From positions 1 to 20,375 of IMG/VR virus record IMGVR_UViG_3300042924_000431: a stretch of DNA of 20,375 nt; one strand, written 5' to 3'. The notes beneath the pieces are model-generated. The model was not told the origin of the DNA. It saw nothing but the letters and a program-made list of their open reading frames with translations, and did not search any database. Of the stretch, positions 13,196-20,375 are shown piece by piece. The number at the start of each line of letters is the position of its first letter. The first letter of the stretch is position 1. The stretch comes from a virus. Position numbers and translations under genes: made by a program.

Positions 13196-13678
13196 ATGTT
13201 TGAAATCCTTGGTGGTGGGCTGCTTGGCAGTCTCTTCGGTGGCCTGTTCCGGCTTGCCCCGGAAGTTCTGAAGTTCTTGGACAAGGGCAACGAGCGCAAG
13301 CATGAACTGTCGATGTTCACGCTCCAGACCGATCTGGAGAAGATGCGCGGCCAGTTCAAGATGGAAGAGCGGTACGTTGACTACAGCGTCAACCAACTGG
13401 ATGCCATCAAGGAAGCCTTTAAGGAGCAGGCCACCACCGCCAAGGAAGCCGGATGGTTTGTGGCGGCAGTCTCTGCCCTTGTTCGTCCCGGCATCACCTG
13501 GGCGCTGTTCTTTATGTACGCCACGGTCAAGGCGGCTGCGATCTACATGGCGTTCCAGACTGGCGGGCATTGGTCTGAGGTGATGACCCGTGTGTGGGAC
13601 GCAGATGACTTCGCCATGCTCAATATGTGCCTGACGTTCTGGTTCGTTGGAAGAAGCATTGAGAAGTACCAGAAGTGA
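13196..13678 (+). CDS. Membrane protein, GTA-type three-helix holin candidate
   Basis: A 160-residue protein. The N-terminus (LGGGLLGSLFGGLFRLAPEV) is hydrophobic and glycine-rich, residues 87-120 (GWFVAAVSALVRPGITWALF and on to Y-M-A-F) hold one or two membrane helices, and residues 138-153 make a last one. Residues 30-85 are a charged helix. V-R-P-G-I-T-W-A is the motif of the family I know as the three-helix holin for gene-transfer release (PF11351, from memory). Its stop overlaps the lysozyme GTG (GTGA), so holin and lysin are translationally coupled. AGGGAG at 13185-13190 supports the ATG. Confidence 0.72.
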   Translation: MFEILGGGLLGSLFGGLFRLAPEVLKFLDKGNERKHELSMFTLQTDLEKMRGQFKMEERYVDYSVNQLDAIKEAFKEQATTAKEAGWFVAAVSALVRPGITWALFFMYATVKAAAIYMAFQTGGHWSEVMTRVWDADDFAMLNMCLTFWFVGRSIEKYQK

Positions 13679-14145
13679 CCACGGAAGCCATCCGTATCGC
13701 ACGGGAGGCGCTGTGCAAGCCCTTTGAGGGTTACGCCAAGCGCCTGCCGAACGGTGACTGCAAAGCCTACCCCGATCCGGGCACGGGTGGGCATCCTTGG
13801 ACGATTGGCTACGGCAGCACTGGCCCCGAGGTGACGCCCGATACGGTCTGGACACTACAACAGGCCGAAGCCTCCCTGGACAGCCACCTGCTGCACTTCT
13901 CCGTTGGCGTCATCAAACTATCGCCAATACTGATCAAACAACCCGCTCGACGCCTTGCCGCCATCATCAGTTTCGCGTATAACTGCGGGCTAGGAAACTA
14001 CCGCATCTCCACGCTAAAGAAGCGGGTTGATGCCCAGGACTGGGCGGGTGCGTGCGAGGAAATCGTCAAGTGGAACAAGGCCGCAGGCCGCGTATTGAGG
14101 GGGCTAACCCTTAGACGTGAAGCCGAAGCGGCACTGCTGAGATAA
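13675..14145 (+). CDS. Endolysin, GH24 lysozyme (muramidase)
   Basis: A 156-residue soluble protein that should cleave the glycan strands of host peptidoglycan at lysis. The catalytic region F-E18-G, then A-Y-P-D34-P-G-T-G and W-T43-I-G-Y-G, matches the Glu-Asp-Thr triad of phage T4/P22-type lysozymes, with a short insertion (K-R-L-P-N-G-D) between Glu and Asp. Later family blocks are R-L-A-A-I-I-S-F-A-Y-N-C-G-L-G-N-Y, W-N-K-A-A-G-R-V-L-R-G-L-T-L-R-R-E-A-E. It lacks a signal peptide, so it depends on a holin. Its GTG start lies in a GTGA overlap with the candidate holin gene. A shorter start is unlikely as it would remove the catalytic Glu. Confidence 0.9.
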   Translation: MTTEAIRIAREALCKPFEGYAKRLPNGDCKAYPDPGTGGHPWTIGYGSTGPEVTPDTVWTLQQAEASLDSHLLHFSVGVIKLSPILIKQPARRLAAIISFAYNCGLGNYRISTLKKRVDAQDWAGACEEIVKWNKAAGRVLRGLTLRREAEAALLR

Positions 14146-14147
14146 CC

Positions 14148-16001
14148 ATGCCGCTGAAGAAACTCAAACTCAACCCCGGCGTAAACAAGGAAAACACCCG
14201 CTATACCAACGAGAACGGTTGGTATGAGTGCGACAAGGTGCGCTTCCGCCAGGGCACCCCCGAGAAGATTGGTGGATGGGCCCGCATCTCTGCCAATACT
14301 TTCCTTGGTGTCTGCCGCTCCCTGTGGAACTGGGTGACTCTGACCAACGAGAACTTGGTCGGCGTCGGTACGCATCTGAAGTTCTATATCGAGAACGGTG
14401 GGGCATACAACGACATCACGCCGATCCGTGCGACAACCACACTTGGTACTGACCCCTTCACGGGCAACGGCACCACGACGGTTACGGTGACTGCACCTTC
14501 TCACGGCGGCATCACGGGTGATTTTGTTACGTTCAGTGGAGTGACCGGGACTTACGCCTCGGTGCTGAACGCCGAGTTCCAAATCACCGTCGTCAACGTC
14601 AACTCCTACACCATCACCACTCCCTCAGTTGTTGCTGCGGGGGCCACAGGCGGTTCGGCAGTTTCTGCTGCCTATCAGATCAACGTCGGCCCTGAGATTG
14701 TTGTTCCGCTGACCGGTTGGGGCGCGGGAGCGTGGGGTGTAGGCGCTTGGGGCGTTGGTGTGCCGAGTACTACACAGACGGCCATCCGGCTGTGGAGCCA
14801 AGACAACTTTGGTGAAGACCTGATCTTTGGTCCTCGCAAGGGCGGTATCTATTATTGGGATGCCACTTCTGGTCTGGGCGCTCGGGGGGTGGCGTTGTCT
14901 TCGCTGTCCGGGGCGTCTGACGTGCCCACGGTTCAGAACTTCATCTACATCTCCGACATTAACCGGTTTGTGTTCTGCTTTGGTTGCAACGACTACGGCT
15001 CATCGACCATTGACCCCATGCTGATCCGATGGTCGGATCAGGAGAGCGCAGTCAACTGGACCCCTTCGGCCACCAATCAGGCAGGCAGTCTTCGACTGTC
15101 TCATGGCTCCGAGATCATTACGGCAGTCCAGGCCCGTCAGGAAATCGTGGTGTTCACGGATTCCGCCATCTATTCCATTCAATATCTTGGTGCTCAGGCG
15201 GGTGTCTGGGGCGCCCAACTCTTGGGTGACAACATCTCCATCGAAGGCCAAAACGCTGCGGTTATTGGATCGGGCGTGATCTACTGGATGGGCGTGGACA
15301 AGTTCTACCAGTACGATGGTCGCGTGCAAACGTTGCCCTGCGATTTGCGTCGGCATGTATTTAGCGACTTTAACCAATCGCAAGCGGCTCAGGTTTACGC
15401 CGGAACCAACGAGGGCTTCAATGAAGTCTGGTGGTTCTACCCATCTGCCAACTCCACGGTCAATGATCGGTACGTTGTCTACAACTACCTTGAGAAGATT
15501 TGGTACTACGGCACCCTGGGGCGCACGGCGTGGCTTGACTCTGGCCTGCTCGACTTCCCAATTGCGGCGACCTACAACCAGAACCTTGTCTTCCATGAAA
15601 ACGGTGTGGATGACAACGAGACTGCAACCCCGACCGCAATCAATGCTTACATCGAATCTGCCGAGTTTGACCTTGAAGACGGGCAGAACTTTGGTTTCGT
15701 CTGGCGCATGCTGCCTGATGTGACGTTTACAGGCTCGACCGCAAACAATCCGTCGTTGACCATGACCTTGATACCCATGAAGGGTTCGGGCTCTGGGTTT
15801 AACACGCCCCAATCCCTGGGCGGGTCGAGCAGTGCAGCGGTTACGCGTACGGCCACAGTGCCGATTGAGCAGTTCACCAACATCGTTTACATCCGAGTGC
15901 GCGGGCGGCAGTTGATTATGAAAGCCGAGTCCACTGCTCTTGGCGTGGCGTGGCAGTTGGGTTCCCCCCGTATCGACGTTCGGATGGATGGTCGCAGATG
16001 A
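14148..16001 (+). CDS. Tail nozzle / packaged-DNA stabilisation protein, P22 gp10-like
   Basis: A 617-residue protein. The N-terminus (P-G-V-N-K-E-N-T-R-Y-T-N-E-N-G-W-Y-E-C-D) and K-V-R-F-R-Q-G-T-P-E-K-I-G-G-W open the propeller-like hub of P22 gp10-type proteins. Core blocks are F-G-P-R-K-G-G-I-Y-Y-W-D, F-T-D-S-A-I-Y-S-I-Q-Y, V-I-Y-W-M-G-V-D-K-F-Y and the ending W-Q-L-G-S-P-R-I-D-V-R-M-D-G-R-R. Such proteins cap the tail tube and seal the DNA. Residues 97-180 are a beta-rich insertion (NGTTTVTVTAPSHGGITGDF type), followed by a W/G module at 14715-14759. ATG 14148 follows a TAACC junction. The stop overlaps the next ATG. Confidence 0.82.
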   Translation: MPLKKLKLNPGVNKENTRYTNENGWYECDKVRFRQGTPEKIGGWARISANTFLGVCRSLWNWVTLTNENLVGVGTHLKFYIENGGAYNDITPIRATTTLGTDPFTGNGTTTVTVTAPSHGGITGDFVTFSGVTGTYASVLNAEFQITVVNVNSYTITTPSVVAAGATGGSAVSAAYQINVGPEIVVPLTGWGAGAWGVGAWGVGVPSTTQTAIRLWSQDNFGEDLIFGPRKGGIYYWDATSGLGARGVALSSLSGASDVPTVQNFIYISDINRFVFCFGCNDYGSSTIDPMLIRWSDQESAVNWTPSATNQAGSLRLSHGSEIITAVQARQEIVVFTDSAIYSIQYLGAQAGVWGAQLLGDNISIEGQNAAVIGSGVIYWMGVDKFYQYDGRVQTLPCDLRRHVFSDFNQSQAAQVYAGTNEGFNEVWWFYPSANSTVNDRYVVYNYLEKIWYYGTLGRTAWLDSGLLDFPIAATYNQNLVFHENGVDDNETATPTAINAYIESAEFDLEDGQNFGFVWRMLPDVTFTGSTANNPSLTMTLIPMKGSGSGFNTPQSLGGSSSAAVTRTATVPIEQFTNIVYIRVRGRQLIMKAESTALGVAWQLGSPRIDVRMDGRR

Positions 16002-17365
16002 GCCTGCTCATTGAAGATGCAATTGTCCCGCCGCCACCTAATCTGCCCCTTGCGCCGGGCGGTTATGACTCACGCTATCAGGAGCAGTTCAACAACGTCC
16101 TGCGTCTGTACTTCAACCGCTTGGACGCAATACTGAGGCAGATCGTGGCAACGACATCCCCCATCCCAATCTCAATTGGTGGCACCAACACGGATGCCTT
16201 TGGGCGGCTGCGGGTCAGTCAGCCCTACACGCTCTTCGATAGCCAAAACCGCTACGCCGCAGACAATCAGTTTGATGTTTCCACAACCGGTACGGGCACG
16301 ACATCCTTCCTGTCTAATGAAGCGGCAGTGAAGATGGAAGTCACCGGGGCCGGTGTCGGCTCTGTCCTGCGGCAGTCCTATCGCTCCTTTCCATACCAAC
16401 CGGGTAAAGGGCTGTTGGTGCTTGCCACCTTTGTGATGGACAGCAGCATGAGCCTGAACCTCACGCAGCGTGTGGGGTACTACAACGATAGCAACGGAGT
16501 GTTCTTCCAACGCATCGACGGGGTTTACTCTTTTGTGCTGCGATCTTCGGTTACCGGCTCTCCGTCCGACGCCCGCACAGTAAATCAATCGGACTGGAAT
16601 GGCGACAAGTTGAATGGCACTGGAGAGTCCGGTTACACCCTGGACCCGTCCAAGGCTCAGATTCTGTGGATGGACTTTGAGTGGTTGGGTGTCGGCTCAG
16701 TCCGGTGCGGCTTCATCATCGACGGCCAGTACATCGTTTGCCACACGTTCAACAACGCCAACGAAATCACGAATGTCTACATGACCACGGCCATCCTGCC
16801 GGTGCGTTATGAGATTAAGACCGTGACCTCTGCCGTGGCGGCTTCGATGAAAGCCATCTGCTGCTCGGTTATCTCCGAGGGCGGGTTTGAACAGACATCT
16901 ATCGACCATGTGGCGCGTCGCACCGCAGTCCTGGGAACCATCGGCACGACCTTCCTGCCCGTGGTTTCGATCCGGCTTGCGTCTGGTCGTACAGGCGCAG
17001 TGGTGCTGCCAAACCGGGTTCAGGTTCTGCCCACGACCAGTCAGAACTATGAAGTGGCGTTGATCAAGAACCCCACCCTGACCGCCGCATCGTGGACGGC
17101 AGTGCCCAGTGATTCAAACGTGGAGTACGACGTGTCGGCCACGGCGACCACAGGCGGCACCATTGTGCAGACGGACTATGTGACCTCTTCTGGCTCAGGC
17201 GGGACGCAGGGTCTTAGTGCAGCCACGGGGTACAACTTTGACTTGCAACTGGGCGCAACGATCAGCGGCACTAGCGACATCTACACCGTCGCTGTCAGAA
17301 CCGTCTCTGGCGCGACCACGGGTGACGTGGTTGGATCGCTGTCCTTCTACGACCTGACTCAATAA
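15998..17365 (+). CDS. Conserved phage tail-fibre/virion protein
   Basis: A 455-residue protein starting on an ATGA overlap with the nozzle gene; the in-frame ATG at 15950 is inside that gene. A short Pro-rich opening (VPPPPNLPLAPGGYDSRY) leads into a helix (QFNNVLRLYFNRLDAILRQI) that I recognise as an attachment segment in tail proteins. The main domain carries A-F-G-R-L-R-V-S-Q-P-Y-T-L-F-D-S-Q-N-R-Y, F-P-Y-Q-P-G-K-G-L-L-V-L, R-V-G-Y-Y-N-D-S-N-G-V-F-F and M-D-F-E-W-L-G-V-G-S-V-R-C-G-F, blocks widely conserved in marine phages and cyanophages. A looser beta-rich tail of about 120 residues ends S-F-Y-D-L-T-Q. No catalytic site is seen. Fibre is the best guess. Confidence 0.75.
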   Translation: MSLLIEDAIVPPPPNLPLAPGGYDSRYQEQFNNVLRLYFNRLDAILRQIVATTSPIPISIGGTNTDAFGRLRVSQPYTLFDSQNRYAADNQFDVSTTGTGTTSFLSNEAAVKMEVTGAGVGSVLRQSYRSFPYQPGKGLLVLATFVMDSSMSLNLTQRVGYYNDSNGVFFQRIDGVYSFVLRSSVTGSPSDARTVNQSDWNGDKLNGTGESGYTLDPSKAQILWMDFEWLGVGSVRCGFIIDGQYIVCHTFNNANEITNVYMTTAILPVRYEIKTVTSAVAASMKAICCSVISEGGFEQTSIDHVARRTAVLGTIGTTFLPVVSIRLASGRTGAVVLPNRVQVLPTTSQNYEVALIKNPTLTAASWTAVPSDSNVEYDVSATATTGGTIVQTDYVTSSGSGGTQGLSAATGYNFDLQLGATISGTSDIYTVAVRTVSGATTGDVVGSLSFYDLTQ

Positions 17366-17369
17366 GATC

Positions 17370-20300
17370 ATGGCGCGACTGCTGTCCGAGCAAGAATTCC
17401 AGGATTCGTTCGATCAGAACGATCTGCTGAACATCGTCGGCGGAGGGACTACTCTTACCCCTACACCTACGCTCACCCCTACCGTTGCACCTACACCGGA
17501 CTACTCCGGCATCTTGACTGGGTATTATCGCGACATCTTGGGCCGTGCCCCGGATCAGGGTGGCTTTGACTTCTGGAACAACGCGCTTCAGTCAGGGAAC
17601 TACACGCCAGAATTTGTTAGGCAGCAGTTCCTTTCTTCACCAGAGTATCTTGCTCGGCAAACTCCTACGCCGACCGCCGCTGCACCGTTCAACTTCCGCG
17701 ACTACATGTACGCGGGCGGTGCAGATGACACCTTGGCAACTCAGCGCGGTCTTCAATACGCAGCGCAACAGGGATGGACCCCTGGTCAGACCGTATCGGA
17801 ATGGAACCAAGCCCTCGGCACCAACTTCACCCTGGATGACTACTACCGCGTGACGGGCACTCAGCCCCCTGCGGTTACTCCGACGCCGACTACTCCTACT
17901 CCGACGCCGACTACTCCTACTCCGACGCCGACTACTCCTACCCCGACGCCGACTACTCCTACTCCGACGCCGACTACTCCTACTCCGACGCCGGTTGATA
18001 CCACGTCGGTTGATACCACGCCGTCGCCAACTACTCCTACCCCAAGTCCGTCGCCTTCACCCACGCCGACACCTACGGCGGTTGCTCCCACGGCAACTAC
18101 CACTACGGCAAATACTCCGGGGGAGGCAGCGGCAGCATTTGCTACTAAGTTGGCAAATGTTTCTTCACCATACGACCTTACCGACGCTGATCTGAAGTTT
18201 GGCGATTACACCGTCAACTACGACGCGAGTTACGACACGTCCGGTAATTGGACTTACGGCAATATCACGGTTACTGCACCTGAAGCGCGTACTGACAAAA
18301 ATGTCCCTGCTCAGGCTCTATACGACTATGACAAAAACGGGAACCTTCTTGGGTTTCGTGTTGACTACAAAACCGGTAGCGATAGCGGCGTAGTAGTTAA
18401 TTACAACCTTGACGGTTCAATCAGAAGCCAAAATAAATACGACCGGTCTGAAGGTTGGCGTCCGTTTGTAGGGTCAGCCCTTGCACTCTTTGGGTCTGTT
18501 GCACTTCCCGGACTTGCAAATGTTCTGGGGGGCGGACTACTTGGAACCGCAGGGGCAGGTGCGATTCTTGGTGGCGCCGGTGCCGCCGTTGCTGGTGCTG
18601 AAGGCTCTGACATCATTCGCGCTGCCGCCACGGGCGCGGTTGGCGCTACCGCAGGGCAGTTGGCAAGTGGGCTTGCGGGTGATGTAAGCCAGTTGGTTGG
18701 CGGTGGCATCCCGGGCGATATTGCAGCAGGCTTCGTTCGCGGTGGCGTCCAAGCACTGCCCGGTGCAATTGCCACGGGCGATTTTTCCAATGTGTTCCAA
18801 CAAGCGGCGCTCGGGGGTATTACTTCTGGTGCTGCTTCCGCAATGTCGGGTGCACTACAAGGTTCTGGGTTTAACCCCAAACAAGTTCAAGGTGCGCTGA
18901 CAATTGCCACGCAGTTGGCGACTGGTAATGTTGATCCTCGTTCCCTCGCTTCTGCACTCGGTGATCTCAGTGGGCATCCTGATGCCGGTATCGCCGCTCG
19001 GGCGGTGCGGGTTGGTCTTGCCCTGAGTAATCTTGATTCTTCAAACCCGAGATCGTTGGCCGGTTTGATTGGTGAGATGGCCGGACTCGCCAAAGAGATT
19101 GACGACAAGGGTATCAAGCGGTTACCCGGCACTACCCAGGGTCCAACGACATCAGTTACTGGTGGGGATTTGCAGGCCACAGGGTTGAGCAACGTCGATG
19201 ATTTGCTCTCAACTCTGCCCGGCGTAACGGGGACGCTCCCATCAGTAACCGGTTCAGGCGCTGCTTCGGCAGATGAGATTGCAACTATCGTCGCCAACGC
19301 TACTGGGTTTGGTGCTACTACTCCAGGGTTGGAGATTGCACCCGAGACCGACGATGAACTTGAACGCTTCCTGGCCACGGGTCTGGAAGGTGCTACTACT
19401 CAGGTGGCAGGACTTCCGGCCCTTGCTATTCCTGCGGCCGTTGCCCGAGTCGCACCCGTAGCGGCTGAAGCCTTGATGCCTGCGGCCATGCGTTTTGCCG
19501 CAAATAACCCGCAGTTTGTAACCGCCCTTGCTCAGTCCTCTAATCCAATTGCACAGCGGTTGTTGGTGGGGTTGGCGTCAGCCGGGGTTATTACGCTGCC
19601 TGGAGATACCACAGCACCAGATACGGGTGATGAAACTCAACGCCTGTTTACTCGGTACCCCAGTCTTGGCAATATCTTACGCCTGCCGGGGGCTGTTACT
19701 GGGCCTCGCGTTACTGTCGGTCCTGATTTGCTCCCTGTCGGGGAACTTGATCTGGACGTATCAGACCTCTTGAACATTGTCGGGGGCGCTCTTCCAAAGC
19801 CTGCCGTAGTGCCTGATGACCAGCCCGAGCCGGGTACGGCACCTTCTCGCCCCACCACCCCCGTACCGGGTACTCCGGGTACTCCGGGTACTCCTGATCA
19901 ACCGGATCCTAATGCGCCACGCCCATCTGTAATTCCGGTGCCGGGTACACCGATTGATCCGACCACCCCCCAGATCAATCCTGATGATCCTCTCACGTGG
20001 CCTGACCGTGAAGTCTGGCCTAATTTTGATCCTAAGCGTCCTGAGACATGGCCGAAGGTCGTGCCTCCGCAGCCTACAGTAACACCGCCACGCCCGAGCC
20101 CCTCACCGAGCCCGAGCCCCTCACCGAGCCCGAGCCCCTCACCGAGCCCCTCGCCATCGCCATCGCCTTCACCTTCTCCTAGCCCGAGCCCCTCACCGAG
20201 CCCGAGCCCCTCGCCATCGCCGTCGCCATCTCCAAGCCCGAGCCCCTCACCGAGCCCGAGCCCTTCGCCATCGCCGTCGCCTTCACCTTCTCCTAGCCCG

Positions 20301-20375
20301 AGCCCCTCACCGAGCCCGAGCCCCTCGCCATCGCCGTCGCCATCTCCAAGCCCGAGCCCCTCACCGAGCCCGAGC
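17370..20375 (+). CDS. Giant multi-domain protein (DUF4214, TP- and SP-linkers, Gly/Ala-rich core), 3' end beyond the window
   Basis: An open frame of 1002 codons with no stop from ATG 17370 to the window end. Residues 46-96 (Y-Y-R-D-I-L-G-R-A-P-D, then F-D-F-W, F-L-S-S-P-E-Y-L-A-R) are a DUF4214 domain, common in surface-associated proteins. Residues 170-208 are T-P-T-P-T-P-T repeats. Residues 369-493 are Gly/Ala-rich and hydrophobic (A-L-A-L-F-G-S-V-A-L-P-G-L-A near the start), possibly membrane-inserting. From about 908 the chain is Ser-Pro repeats. D-L-L-N-I-V-G-G occurs at residues 18-25 and 799-806. It may be an ejected or host-contact virion protein; that is inference. A strong ribosome site is not evident. 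Confidence 0.8.
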   Translation, partial: MARLLSEQEFQDSFDQNDLLNIVGGGTTLTPTPTLTPTVAPTPDYSGILTGYYRDILGRAPDQGGFDFWNNALQSGNYTPEFVRQQFLSSPEYLARQTPTPTAAAPFNFRDYMYAGGADDTLATQRGLQYAAQQGWTPGQTVSEWNQALGTNFTLDDYYRVTGTQPPAVTPTPTTPTPTPTTPTPTPTTPTPTPTTPTPTPTTPTPTPVDTTSVDTTPSPTTPTPSPSPSPTPTPTAVAPTATTTTANTPGEAAAAFATKLANVSSPYDLTDADLKFGDYTVNYDASYDTSGNWTYGNITVTAPEARTDKNVPAQALYDYDKNGNLLGFRVDYKTGSDSGVVVNYNLDGSIRSQNKYDRSEGWRPFVGSALALFGSVALPGLANVLGGGLLGTAGAGAILGGAGAAVAGAEGSDIIRAAATGAVGATAGQLASGLAGDVSQLVGGGIPGDIAAGFVRGGVQALPGAIATGDFSNVFQQAALGGITSGAASAMSGALQGSGFNPKQVQGALTIATQLATGNVDPRSLASALGDLSGHPDAGIAARAVRVGLALSNLDSSNPRSLAGLIGEMAGLAKEIDDKGIKRLPGTTQGPTTSVTGGDLQATGLSNVDDLLSTLPGVTGTLPSVTGSGAASADEIATIVANATGFGATTPGLEIAPETDDELERFLATGLEGATTQVAGLPALAIPAAVARVAPVAAEALMPAAMRFAANNPQFVTALAQSSNPIAQRLLVGLASAGVITLPGDTTAPDTGDETQRLFTRYPSLGNILRLPGAVTGPRVTVGPDLLPVGELDLDVSDLLNIVGGALPKPAVVPDDQPEPGTAPSRPTTPVPGTPGTPGTPDQPDPNAPRPSVIPVPGTPIDPTTPQINPDDPLTWPDREVWPNFDPKRPETWPKVVPPQPTVTPPRPSPSPSPSPSPSPSPSPSPSPSPSPSPSPSPSPSPSPSPSPSPSPSPSPSPSPSPSPSPSPSPSPSPSPSPSPSPSPSPSPSPSPSPSPSPSPS
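17877..17993 (+). repeat. 21-base tandem repeat coding TPTPTTP
   Basis: Unit ACTCCGACGCCGACTACTCCT repeated five full times plus a 12-base partial, in the coding frame. One copy has CCC for CCT/CCG. The copies are nearly identical, so the array is young or kept uniform. It forms a Thr/Pro-rich linker after the DUF4214 region. (The unit as printed is 21 bases; its first 20 are ACTCCGACGCCGACTACTCC.). Confidence 0.95.
20091..20375 (+). repeat. Ser-Pro coding repeat array with 18-base and 114-base periods, open at the window edge
   Basis: The tract encodes alternating Pro-Ser for about 95 codons to the window end. Short units of about 18 bases (CCGAGCCCCTCACCGAGC) are nested in a longer period of 114 bases (38 codons): markers such as ACCTTCTCCT (20171 and 20285) and CATCTCCAAG (20227 and 20341) recur exactly 114 bases apart. 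The array may continue past the window. It makes an extended, stiff linker. Confidence 0.9.

Noticed and set aside
15000-15812. 270-codon antisense ORF opposite the nozzle gene
   Set aside because: Same reason: the plus strand matches a P22 gp10-like protein throughout, and the opposite strand has no ribosome site or recognisable domain.
17877-17993. Possible CRISPR array
   Set aside because: Units are directly adjacent, 21 bases long, codon-phased and lack spacers; no cas genes are present.
17861-18103. Antisense ORF made of Val-Gly repeats
   Set aside because: It is simply the complement of the Thr-Pro coding 21-base repeat.

Overview
The window reads as the virion-morphogenesis and lysis half of a tailed-phage genome (Caudoviricetes), most likely an uncultured aquatic phage with a short, podovirus-like tail. 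All 33 genes called lie on the plus strand. Most are packed with stop/start overlaps (ATGA, GTGA, TGATG) or gaps under 15 bases. No bacterial housekeeping, integrase, transposase, tRNA or CRISPR sequence was seen. The short-tail reading rests on a P22 gp4-like adaptor, an SU10-type adaptor and a P22 gp10-like nozzle protein, and on the absence of a recognisable tape measure, sheath or tube. The host cannot be read from the sequence; the base composition looks moderately GC-rich.

Layout. Bases 2-364 are the 3' end of the major capsid gene, closed by a strong UUCG hairpin terminator. The next 148 bases are the longest non-coding gap. Bases 513-1094 hold two small beta-rich proteins that are probably capsid decoration or fibre proteins. 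Bases 1087-3055 form an island of very small, mostly lysine- and glycine-rich proteins, three of which share a K-A-A-D-G...KKGKTRG tail. Bases 3056-5535 carry the head-to-tail connector set: a gp4-like adaptor, a zinc-ribbon protein, two small basic proteins and an SU10-like adaptor. Bases 5535-8991 carry tail or fibre proteins, including one built of thirteen or so 20-residue repeats.

Bases 8991-10749 encode three successive, unrelated-looking 2-oxoglutarate/Fe(II) oxygenases. They overlap each other and sit just before a glycine-rich, partly collagen-like tail-tip protein (10757-11773). Bases 11770-12825 hold a conserved unknown, a tail assembly chaperone and another small unknown. Bases 12828-14145 are the lysis cassette: two membrane proteins that are holin candidates and a GH24 lysozyme. 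Then come the gp10-like nozzle (14148-16001), a fibre-like structural protein (15998-17365) and the first 1002 codons of a giant protein running off the window. That protein has a DUF4214 domain, Thr-Pro and Ser-Pro linkers, a long Gly/Ala-rich hydrophobic stretch and a duplicated DLLNIVGG motif.

How it fits together: after the capsid terminator nearly 20 kb is co-directional with no second terminator visible, so it is probably one late operon or a few. The most interesting possibility is the oxygenase trio plus glycine-rich protein, which may be a virion-protein hydroxylation module. The second is the island of tagged basic small proteins next to the capsid gene. The third is the giant linker-rich protein, a candidate ejected or host-contact protein. 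Family names are from recognition by eye; no database search was run.
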